Assembly (NCBI GenBank): GCA_040902925.1
Contig: JBBDWJ010000324.1
Location: 1-12,587 of the forward strand
Length of the DNA stretch: 12,587 nt
Origin: JBBDWJ01 sp040902925
Lineage (GTDB): Bacteria; Acidobacteriota; Terriglobia; Bryobacterales; UBA6623
Direction: 5' to 3'
The position numbers were made by a program, and so were the translations under genes. Positions 1 to 5,454 of this stretch are shown in pieces. The notes beneath the pieces were generated by a model. That model had not been told where the DNA came from and did no database searches. It saw only the letters and a program-made list of their open reading frames with translations. Position 1 is the first letter of the stretch, and every line of letters starts with the position of its first letter.

Positions 1-209
1 CGCTGATCTATCTGATCTGGTCGATGCGCTACGGCCCGATCGCGAGCGCTAACCCATGGGGCGCTACCGGACTCGAGTGGCACACCACGTCGCCGCCGCC
101 CACCGAGAATTTCGAGCGCGTGCCGCGTGTGACGCACGAAGCCTACGACTACGGCGCCGAAGAAGAAGACCCGTTTGAGGATTCCCCCAAGGAGGCGATG
201 GTTGGCTAA
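1..209 (+). CDS. ctaD: Cytochrome c oxidase subunit I, C-terminal end (partial)
   Basis: This is the 3' end of the gene for the haem-copper catalytic subunit of cytochrome c oxidase; the rest lies upstream of the window. The open frame runs from base 3 to a TAA at 207-209. It reads through the end of a last membrane helix (LIYLIWSMRYG) into the family's hallmark C-terminal segment NPWGATGLEWHTTSPPPTENF. A polar, acidic cytoplasmic tail follows (YDYGAEEEDPFEDSPKEAMVG). None of the haem or copper ligands fall inside the fragment, so the call rests on this signature and on subunits III and IV following directly. The last eight bases overlap the proposed start of subunit III, which indicates one polycistronic message. 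In some bacteria subunits I and III are fused; here they are clearly separate genes. Confidence 0.93.
   Translation, partial: LIYLIWSMRYGPIASANPWGATGLEWHTTSPPPTENFERVPRVTHEAYDYGAEEEDPFEDSPKEAMVG
189..195 (+). promoter_or_regulatory. Ribosome binding site that sets the ctaE start
   Basis: AAGGAGG sits inside the last codons of ctaD, six bases before TTG 202. The only ATG at a suitable distance (198) is in the ctaD frame and runs straight into the ctaD stop. The site therefore favours TTG 202 as the ctaE initiation codon. Confidence 0.75.
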
Positions 210-846
210 CCACTCCAGCGCCGTGGCGCATCAGTTCGACGACGCCGAACAGCAGTTCGAGGCTTCCAGCCTCGGCATGTGGGTTTTTCTGCTCACCGAA
301 GTGATGTTCTTCGGCGGTCTGTTTATCGGATACATCGTCTACCGCACCGCCTACCCGGAAGCCTGGGCAGAGGGCAGCAACACGCTGGACGTAATGCTGG
401 GCGGCATGAACACCGCGGTGCTGATCTGCAGCAGCTTGACCATGGCGCTGGCGGTTCACGCGGCGCAGACCGGCAACCGCAAGCTGATCATTTTGTTTCT
501 GGTGCTCACGATCGTGTTCGGGGCGGTCTTCCTGGGCGTGAAGGCCGTTGAGTATTCGCACAAGTTCCACGAGCACCACGTCCCGGGGCCATCGTTTCAG
601 TTCGAGGGTGAGCACAGTCAGGCAGCGCAATTGTTCTTTTCGTTCTACTTCGCGATGACCGGCGTGCATGCTGTTCACATGATCATTGGCATCGGGTATC
701 TGCTGCTTTTGATTTACCAGGCTTGGAAAGGCCTTTTCACGGCGGATTACTTCACGCCGGTCGAGATGTTCGGTCTCTATTGGCACTTCGTCGATATCAT
801 CTGGATCTTCCTGTATCCTCTGCTTTATCTGGTGGGGCGGCACTGA
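202..846 (+). CDS. ctaE: Cytochrome c oxidase subunit III
   Basis: This integral membrane subunit of the aa3-type terminal oxidase supports stable proton pumping by subunit I. I start it at TTG 202 (214 aa, MANHSSAVAHQFDD...). A strong AAGGAGG ribosome site lies at 189-195, and the nearby ATG at 198 is in the subunit I frame. A longer start at TTG 175 would add residues that only translate the ribosome site. Five hydrophobic segments are visible, near residues 22-44, 65-86, 92-116, 140-170 and 190-210. Family features include the helix starting WVFLLTEVMFFGGLF, the acidic residue in GVKAVEYSHK, the run FSFYFAMTGVHAVHMIIG, and YWHFVDIIWIFLYPLLYL at the C-terminus. About 200 aa is typical of the five-helix bacterial form. 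It overlaps ctaD by eight bases, and its TGA shares one base with the subunit IV ATG. Confidence 0.95.
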   Translation: MANHSSAVAHQFDDAEQQFEASSLGMWVFLLTEVMFFGGLFIGYIVYRTAYPEAWAEGSNTLDVMLGGMNTAVLICSSLTMALAVHAAQTGNRKLIILFLVLTIVFGAVFLGVKAVEYSHKFHEHHVPGPSFQFEGEHSQAAQLFFSFYFAMTGVHAVHMIIGIGYLLLLIYQAWKGLFTADYFTPVEMFGLYWHFVDIIWIFLYPLLYLVGRH

Positions 847-1196
847 TGGTGAGTCACGTCGTATCGCTAAAGATTTACATTTCGATCTTCCTGGCGCTGC
901 TTGCCATGACGGCGCTTACGATTCAGGTGGCGTTTCTGGATCTCGGTCCGCTCAACGTCTACGTGGCCTTGTCGATTGCCGTGTTCAAGGCGCTGCTGGT
1001 GGTGCTGTTTTTTATGCACTTGCGGTATAGCAGCAGCCTGACCAAGCTGTTTGTCGTGAGCGGGGTGCTCTGGCTTGGGATTTTGATCGCGCTTACGATC
1101 AGCGACTACTTCACCCGCGCCTGGCAGAATCCTCCCGGGGGTTGGGTGGAGGGCGTAGAAGCCGCGCCGCAGCCGCCCGCGGTGAACCCACACTAA
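846..1196 (+). CDS. ctaF: Cytochrome c oxidase subunit IV (prokaryotic COX4 type)
   Basis: This is the small accessory membrane subunit of the oxidase, thought to help assembly or stability. The ATG at 846 overlaps the ctaE TGA by one base, giving 116 aa; GTG 849 is a possible alternative. Three hydrophobic segments are visible, about residues 8-31 (IYISIFLALLAMTALTIQVA), 37-60 (VALSIAVFKALLVVLFFMHL) and 67-88 (LFVVSGVLWLGILIALTI). They are followed by a short Pro/Gly-rich tail ending PAVNPH. The segment KALLVVLFFMHLRYS is characteristic of the bacterial COX4 family. It is the last gene of the visible oxidase operon. No convincing terminator was seen before the assembly gap 86 bases downstream. 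Confidence 0.9.
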   Translation: MVSHVVSLKIYISIFLALLAMTALTIQVAFLDLGPLNVYVALSIAVFKALLVVLFFMHLRYSSSLTKLFVVSGVLWLGILIALTISDYFTRAWQNPPGGWVEGVEAAPQPPAVNPH

Positions 1197-1321
1197 TCCA
1201 GGGAATCCGCGACCGATAGGAAGTGCCGCGGGTAGGGGCGCGACATGTCGAGCCCGCGTGCATGCCTGAGGGGACACTCACCNNNNNNNNNNCCGCTCCC
1301 CCATGGGCCTCCCCATGGGCC
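1197..1321. other. Intergenic stretch with assembly gap
   Basis: This stretch holds no gene. It contains ten N at 1283-1292, so the true distance between the oxidase operon and the next gene is unknown. Just right of the gap, a 12-base unit (CCCCATGGGCCT, palindromic core CCCATGGG) occurs twice in tandem at 1299-1310 and 1311-1322; the second copy reaches the stop codon of the next gene. Repetitive sequence may be the reason the assembly broke here. Confidence 0.8.
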
Positions 1322-3238
1322 TCAATCCCTGAGTGGCATCGCCAGTTCGACGCCCTTGGCGCGCAACCGCAGCGCCGCGGCGTGAAGTTCCGGCCAGGCC
1401 TGGAGGAGTTGCCCAAAGCGGCGGATGATCTCTCTGCTCAGGCCGTGAACCTGCTTCTTGTCGCCTAGATGCGCCAGGTCCGACGGCAACAGATAATCTT
1501 CTTCGGTCACTCGACGCCGCAATACATCGGCGTATTTTTGCCGCAAGCGCGCGTAGAACTCCTGCCCGGCCGGTGGCGCTTCGGACGTCTGCCGCGAGGA
1601 GAACACGCTTCCAACCGAGCGCCACACCTGTTCTTGCAACACCTCACGAAACTCAGCGGCGCCGAGCGAGCCCCAGTCCTCAAACTGCGAGCCCAAGCGC
1701 TGCAGTGACGCGGCGCCGGCCAACCCGTCATGGGGAGCTCCGCTTGCCTGCATCAGGTGGATCACCAGGTCCGCGGTACGCACCTGCTGGATGTGACGCC
1801 AGTAGTCTTCCAGATCTTGTTGCCGCGGCCGCTCGGGGGCGTGCAGCACGGTCCATGGCAGATAACCGAGATAGCCATCGCGGAAACAGAGTCGAAGCGT
1901 GCGCGCGAACAGGCCGTCGGAGTTGCGCTGCACCGGGATGAACGGCGGCAGTAACGATCGATTGTCGAGGCCGAGGTTGACGGCAACGCAGGACGTTCCT
2001 TCGCTGATCGTCGTTCGGCGCACCGAGCGCAACACCTGCCGGCTGCGGACCGCGGCCAGGTAATCCGCTTCCGACCGGGTCAGCCGCTTTTGCGATTCGG
2101 CATCGATGAAGAGGTAGCCTGTCGATCCGATACCGGAATCTCCAAGGATGCCGGCCATCGTGCCCCGAACGCGGCCTCCCCAGAGCCGCAGGCGGCAGTC
2201 AAAGCCCGCCTTGATCGAATCCAAGCGCAACGTGGACGCATCCGTCGCCTCGGGCAGGCAGCCGGCCGCTTCGCGACCCAACAGCGTTTCGTGAAGGCCC
2301 AAAAAGTCGGTCTCGGCAGGCTGCGTCTCGCGCAGAGCGGTTTCGGGATCCGGGTAAAACCAGAACTCGGTTGGATCGCGATTCGACGTCAGGGAGAGCC
2401 CGTGTTCGAGCGTGGGGCACGGGGCCAGGCGGCAGACGCTGTCATCGTCAACCATCACAAAGCGGTCGCCTGCGGTAGCCAACAACAAACTGTTGCGCGC
2501 CGACCCCGTGGTAATAGGGCATTGCGGCAATCCGAAAAGCGCGAACTCGACCAGATCGGCGGACGCCCCTGACTCTTCGACGATGGCCTTCGCAAAATGG
2601 CGGCGTTCGGCGCGGCCTGCGTAACGCACCGCCATACCGAACTGCCGGCGCAACTCGATCAATTGCGCTCGCGTGCGGCTTTCGGATTCGGCATCGGTGG
2701 CATCGTCGATGATCACACAGCCGGTGGACCGTTCGTACCGCTGCCCGTTCTCGAAATAGCTGGCCAAGCCGCGCCCGAGCACAGCGGTGCGGTTACGCGT
2801 GGTGATGCCGATCGAGGTGATCGGAGCGAGCGCTTCAGCGGAGGCGTGGCGGCGGCATTCTTCGATCAGCGACTCCGCCGAAACGAGAAATCCCTTGGCG
2901 GCCAACTCTTCGAGCCGGCGTCGAGCCTTTTCGAGCTGGGCACTATCGACGGGCACCGCATCGCGGCGCCGCTCGGCAAAGCGCAACACAGGCCCGAGCA
3001 TCCAGGCCAACCAAGCCGGTCCGTGTCCGGCGGAAAGCGCCTGCAGCGGGGCCAACTCGCGCTCGCGGCTCCAGGATTTTGCGTGTCCTTCAAGAGGAAG
3101 CCATTCGCTACAGTGGCGCAGCATGGCGGCCTCTTCGTTCGACACGACTTCCGCGTTGGCCGAGACACGAGAATAGACGGCGACATGCTGGCCGCCGGCC
3201 CGCGAGATCTCGATATCCGCAGTACGGTAACGCGCCAT
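1322..3238 (-). CDS. Large protein with GT-A glycosyltransferase-like core
   Basis: A 638-aa protein starting at ATG 3238 (MARYRTADIEIS); the frame stays open another 28 codons upstream, so the start is uncertain. Residues about 30-60 (VVSNEEAAMLRHCSEWLPLE) resemble a small PqqD-like winged-helix region, weakly. Residues about 140-270 look like a nucleotide-diphospho-sugar transferase fold: an opening strand ITSIGITTRNR, then CVIIDDATD, then FVMVDDDSVCRL, where DDD at about 264-266 could be the metal-binding DxD motif. The second half is distinctive (LLPPFIPVQRNSDGLFA near 429-445, GYLPWTVLHAP near 457-467) but I cannot assign it to a named family. No membrane helices are evident, so it is probably cytosolic. 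It lies 131 bases downstream of, and co-directional with, the two TIR genes, so it may share their transcript. An alternative is a natural-product (peptide-modifying) glycosyltransferase-like protein. The family call is moderate; the substrate is unknown. Confidence 0.6.
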   Translation of the reverse strand: MARYRTADIEISRAGGQHVAVYSRVSANAEVVSNEEAAMLRHCSEWLPLEGHAKSWSRERELAPLQALSAGHGPAWLAWMLGPVLRFAERRRDAVPVDSAQLEKARRRLEELAAKGFLVSAESLIEECRRHASAEALAPITSIGITTRNRTAVLGRGLASYFENGQRYERSTGCVIIDDATDAESESRTRAQLIELRRQFGMAVRYAGRAERRHFAKAIVEESGASADLVEFALFGLPQCPITTGSARNSLLLATAGDRFVMVDDDSVCRLAPCPTLEHGLSLTSNRDPTEFWFYPDPETALRETQPAETDFLGLHETLLGREAAGCLPEATDASTLRLDSIKAGFDCRLRLWGGRVRGTMAGILGDSGIGSTGYLFIDAESQKRLTRSEADYLAAVRSRQVLRSVRRTTISEGTSCVAVNLGLDNRSLLPPFIPVQRNSDGLFARTLRLCFRDGYLGYLPWTVLHAPERPRQQDLEDYWRHIQQVRTADLVIHLMQASGAPHDGLAGAASLQRLGSQFEDWGSLGAAEFREVLQEQVWRSVGSVFSSRQTSEAPPAGQEFYARLRQKYADVLRRRVTEEDYLLPSDLAHLGDKKQVHGLSREIIRRFGQLLQAWPELHAAALRLRAKGVELAMPLRD

Positions 3239-3369
3239 GGCAACGTAATCGAACAATCTATCACGGCGCCAGTAGAGCGTGCCGTAAGACTGTAGATTCC
3301 AACAGGGACGAAAAGGTGGCACCTAGCCGACCTAGGGACACGACGGAAAGTCCAGGCGCTAGACGTGCG

Positions 3370-3798
3370 CTAGTAGGCGATGTCGGATCGCAATTCCAAA
3401 TTCCAGACTCGTAGCAGGCTACGGCAGCCAGCGGCAAACTCTCCAGTCAGGTCCACTGCCTGAAACTGTGCAAGGGTCCAGGAAAGCGTTGTGATGTCGC
3501 AAGGGCGGTATAGCAGGGGCAGGATGTGTTCCTCGTAGCGATCGTCCTGCAGGGCGTACAACAACTCTCGTTTGACCCATTTGGACCGCACCGAACTCGG
3601 CGAGAGCAGCAGCAGAAACCAGTCGCAGCGGTGCAGGGCGGCGCCAATCTCGTCGTGCCATTGCTGCGCGCCGAGGATGTCGCGGTGGCTGTACCAAACT
3701 GGAACTGTGTGGGCAACCAAGACGCCTGCCAGGCGCTCGGCTATTTCCTTGTCGTCACTGGCATGGGACAGGAAAGCCTCGCGAGGTAGAGAGGCCAC
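3370..3798 (-). CDS. Stand-alone TIR-domain protein (142 aa)
   Basis: A single TIR domain fills the protein, with no second domain. The opening strand FLSHASDDKEIAERLAG (residues 9-25) is the bacterial TIR box 1. VPVWYSHRDILGAQQW (32-47) corresponds to the BB-loop region with D40. SPSSVRSKWVKREL (66-79) contains W74 and E78; E78 sits where the catalytic glutamate of NAD-cleaving TIR enzymes lies. A conserved LPLLY strand follows at 93-97. Bacterial TIR proteins often hydrolyse or cyclise NAD+ in antiphage defence, but that activity is inferred here. The start is GTG 3798, three bases after the stop of the upstream TIR gene, so the two are probably translated together; no good ribosome site is visible. 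A broken relative of its first ~35 codons lies at 5359-5440. Confidence 0.88.
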   Translation of the reverse strand: MASLPREAFLSHASDDKEIAERLAGVLVAHTVPVWYSHRDILGAQQWHDEIGAALHRCDWFLLLLSPSSVRSKWVKRELLYALQDDRYEEHILPLLYRPCDITTLSWTLAQFQAVDLTGEFAAGCRSLLRVWNLELRSDIAY

Positions 3799-3801
3799 CA
3801 G

Positions 3802-4203
3802 CTAGGTCTCAAGAGCTTTAACCCGCCGCACTACCTCTCCAAATCCCTGTTGGAGGTTTGGCGGATCCATCGACACGTTCAGGGCGTCAAGTTTATTCAG
3901 AATCCAAGGTACTTTTCCGGCCGGTTGCACCAGTACGGGGATGACACGCCCTTGATAATTCTTTGAGGACAGCGCGTATTCCAGCTCTTTCTGGACGAAA
4001 TCAGAGTGTTCGGCGTTTTGGGTGAAGAGCACAACCATGATATCCGATTGTTCGAGCGCCAAACCGATCTGCTTCGCCCAGTTCCCTCCCGGCTCGATAT
4101 CTTCCGTTCCAGGGTGGACTTGAACTCCAGCCTCGTCGAGCAGGCCAGCTAGCTGTTTGGCCAGATGCTGATCGCGAGAGGCGTGGCTGATGAACACCTG
4201 CAT
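3802..4203 (-). CDS. Stand-alone TIR-domain protein (133 aa)
   Basis: This is the first gene of the minus-strand TIR pair. The protein is one complete TIR domain: VFISHASRDQHLAKQLAG at residues 3-20 is box 1. GVQVHPGTEDIEPGGNW (26-42) is the BB-loop region. DIMVVLFTQNAEHSDFVQKEL (54-74) ends with E73 at the expected catalytic glutamate position; F69 replaces the usual tryptophan of the WxxxE pattern. IPVLVQPAGKVPW (88-100) is the next conserved strand. Relative to its neighbour it is divergent (similar fold signature, few identities), so this is an old pair rather than a fresh tandem copy. ATG 4203 is preceded by a TATAAT box about 50 bases upstream, which would drive both TIR genes and perhaps the glycosyltransferase-like gene. 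NADase or signalling activity is inferred from the family. Confidence 0.88.
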   Translation of the reverse strand: MQVFISHASRDQHLAKQLAGLLDEAGVQVHPGTEDIEPGGNWAKQIGLALEQSDIMVVLFTQNAEHSDFVQKELEYALSSKNYQGRVIPVLVQPAGKVPWILNKLDALNVSMDPPNLQQGFGEVVRRVKALET

Positions 4204-4253
4204 GGAGAGGATTACGGCTGGAGTCTTAAAGCAGCCTCTTCACTTACAAGCCG

Positions 4254-4259
4254 ATTATA
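4254..4259 (-). promoter_or_regulatory. Putative -10 box upstream of the TIR gene pair
   Basis: On the minus strand a perfect TATAAT occurs about 50 bases before the ATG of the first TIR gene. No good -35 element is seen at 16-18 bases, so the call depends on the -10 match and position. Confidence 0.4.
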
Positions 4260-4419
4260 AAGCATCCGCGGGTTTCAGCGGCGAGCCGGCAGGGTTTCTA
4301 CCCGATCATGAATGGACCAGGATGCCCGGCCGCTTGAAAATCGCGAGCTGCCGTAGGCGAGGCTTTTCCGAGGGGGGCGCCATGCTACTTCTTATGTTGC
4401 TAGGGCATATTGCTTGTAC

Positions 4420-4443
4420 CCGTTGCGAGCCAGCCCAAGATTT
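4420..4443. repeat. 24-base direct repeat, left copy
   Basis: An exact 24-base match (begins CCGTTGCGAGCC, ends CCCAAGATTT) to 5468-5491, in the same orientation. The two copies bracket about 1 kb that holds the antitoxin, the toxin and the TIR remnant. Sequence diverges at once on both sides of each copy. Confidence 0.85.
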
Positions 4444-4444
4444 T

Positions 4445-4489
4445 CCAGGATTTGGCGTGTTCTTCAAGAGGAAGACCTGCACTACAATG
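4445..4489 (-). pseudogene. Fragment resembling codons 42-56 of the glycosyltransferase-like gene
   Basis: On the minus strand this segment reads HCSAGLPLEEHAKSW, against HCSEWLPLEGHAKSW in the glycosyltransferase-like protein (bases 3071-3115). By eye 38 of 45 bases match, and three of the seven differences are silent third-position changes in His, Ser and Ala codons. That pattern suggests a decayed coding relative rather than a non-coding repeat. Similarity stops abruptly on both sides. No larger open frame surrounds it. Confidence 0.5.
4460..4488 (+). promoter_or_regulatory. Putative promoter of the toxin-antitoxin pair
   Basis: TTCTTC at 4460-4465 and TACAAT at 4483-4488 are separated by exactly 17 bases and lie 31 bases before the antitoxin ATG. 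The -10 box is good and the -35 weak. The whole promoter falls inside the fragment shared with the glycosyltransferase-like gene; the equivalent positions there read TCCTTC and TACAGT, also 17 apart. Confidence 0.45.
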
Positions 4490-4519
4490 AGGACGGTAGT
4501 TTGTTTCCCGAGAAGTTCA

Positions 4520-4792
4520 ATGGCTTTGACGATCGACATCCCGGACGATATTTCGGAGATACTTGCGCAACGCTGGGGCGATTTGTCCCGGCGGGTTATT
4601 GAGACCATGGCGCTTGAGGCCTACGCTGAGGACCTGTTGACGGAACATCAACTGGGACGTCTGTTAGGCTTGCCGTCACGGTTCGACGTGGAAGCGTTCC
4701 TCAAGCAGCGCCGTGTGCCATCGGGCTATACCAACGAAGATCTCGACGAAGACGTGCGCAGACTTCGCCAAGCTGAAACCTCTGGGCAGTGA
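4520..4792 (+). CDS. UPF0175-family antitoxin
   Basis: A 90-aa protein, MALTIDIPDDISEILAQRWG..., matching the UPF0175 family by eye. It has a short N-terminal strand (LTIDIPDDI), a helix-turn-helix-like core LSRRVIETMALEAYAEDLLT, and the typical HQLGRLLGLPSRFDVEAFLKQRRV. UPF0175 proteins are commonly encoded directly ahead of DUF3368 PIN-like toxins, act as antitoxins, and usually bind their own promoter. That arrangement is what is seen here: the stop TGA overlaps the toxin's GTG start (GTGA at 4789-4792). The frame is open further upstream to 4190, but family proteins begin at this point and the promoter-like boxes lie just before it, so ATG 4520 is preferred. The ribosome site is weak (GAGAAG). 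Confidence 0.85.
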   Translation: MALTIDIPDDISEILAQRWGDLSRRVIETMALEAYAEDLLTEHQLGRLLGLPSRFDVEAFLKQRRVPSGYTNEDLDEDVRRLRQAETSGQ

Positions 4793-5319
4793 CTGTTGTT
4801 GCTGACACTTCGCCAATCAACTATCTGATTCAGGTAGGAGAGATCGGCCTGCTCCGACGCCTATTCGGGACGGTCCTGATACCGCGCAAAGTGCAGGACG
4901 AACTGAGATCGAGTGGGGCTCCCGACGCAGTGTCGAGTTGGATCAAACAAGCCCCCAACTGGCTCCAGGTTCGAGACGTCCACAATGCCGAGATGGAACG
5001 CGTGACCCAAAGCCTCACCAACCCCAAGTTGCAAACCATCTCCAAAAACCTTGACGCCGGCGAACGGGAAGCCATTGCGCTGGCCCTGCAGTTGCGGCCT
5101 CATTTTCTGATCATCGATGAGCGTCAGGGACGAAAGGTCGCCAAGGGGTTAGACCTTCAAATCACAGGGACTCTCGGTGTACTCGACAGAGCAGACGACA
5201 AAGGGATGGTCAAAGACCTGCCTCAATTGGTGGACCGGCTGGTCAACCACACGACCTTCCGGGTGGGGCAGGATCAGGTCGACTACATACTGAGACGACA
5301 CCACTTGCGCCAACGCTGA
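4789..5319 (+). CDS. DUF3368-family PIN-like toxin (putative ribonuclease)
   Basis: A 176-aa protein beginning at GTG 4789. It shows the PIN-like pattern of the DUF3368 family: VADTSPINYLIQVG with D6, VLIPRKVQDEL with E38, LDAGEREAIALAL with E92, and LIIDERQGRKVAKGLDL with D110. These four acidic residues would form the metal-binding catalytic centre. TGTLGVLDRADDKGMV (127-141) is a further family hallmark. PIN toxins cleave RNA, and the upstream UPF0175 partner is expected to neutralise it. All acidic residues are present and the frame is intact, so the toxin looks functional. The GTG overlaps the antitoxin stop by four bases, which implies coupled translation. The C-terminal ~25 residues (TFRVGQDQVDYILRRHHLRQR) are a basic tail. 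Confidence 0.87.
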   Translation: MTVVADTSPINYLIQVGEIGLLRRLFGTVLIPRKVQDELRSSGAPDAVSSWIKQAPNWLQVRDVHNAEMERVTQSLTNPKLQTISKNLDAGEREAIALALQLRPHFLIIDERQGRKVAKGLDLQITGTLGVLDRADDKGMVKDLPQLVDRLVNHTTFRVGQDQVDYILRRHHLRQR

Positions 5320-5358
5320 AACGAAGCCGGCGTGCCGGGGATGGAACGTTGGCCGCGT

Positions 5359-5440
5359 CAAATTGGAACATTGTGGGCACCCAAGACGCCTGCCAGACGC
5401 TCGGTTGCTTGTAGTGATTGGCGCGACAGGACCGCTTCGC
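5359..5440 (-). pseudogene. Decayed TIR gene remnant (N-terminal part only)
   Basis: On the minus strand this reads SLREAVLSRQSLQATERLAGVLGAHNVPI followed by a stop. It is clearly related to the N-terminus of the intact TIR protein encoded at 3370-3798 (SLPREAFLSHASDDKEIAERLAGVLVAHTVPVW). At DNA level 5359-5406 matches 3695-3742 at 42 of 48 positions by eye; small deletions remove part of the SHASDDKE box, and a TGA replaces the region after VPV. Nothing of the rest of a TIR gene follows. It sits immediately behind the ketosynthase stop codon. It is a relic, either of a third TIR gene or of an earlier arrangement of the island. Confidence 0.75.
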
Positions 5441-5454
5441 GTAGGCTGCCAGGG

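Larger units (their letters stand above)
4204..4519. other. Mosaic region between the TIR pair and the toxin-antitoxin pair
   Basis: This divergent intergenic stretch holds no intact gene. It contains the TIR-side TATAAT box (4254-4259), the left copy of a 24-base direct repeat (4420-4443), and a 45-base fragment resembling the glycosyltransferase-like gene (4445-4489), which overlaps the antitoxin promoter. Bases 4260-4419 show nothing I recognise. Confidence 0.7.

Noticed and set aside
64..843. A 259-codon open frame on the minus strand opposite ctaE
   Set aside because: It lies wholly antisense to a confidently identified oxidase subunit, has no family-like features and is rich in His, Arg and Gln, as expected of a GC-rich shadow frame.
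2597..3295. A 232-codon plus-strand frame opposite the glycosyltransferase-like gene
   Set aside because: The minus-strand frame is far longer and has coherent motifs; the plus-strand one looks like shadow translation.
1322..4203. Assignment of the TIR genes to Thoeris
   Set aside because: No ThsA-like SIR2/SLOG or Macro-type effector is encoded in the window; a TIR domain alone does not define the system.
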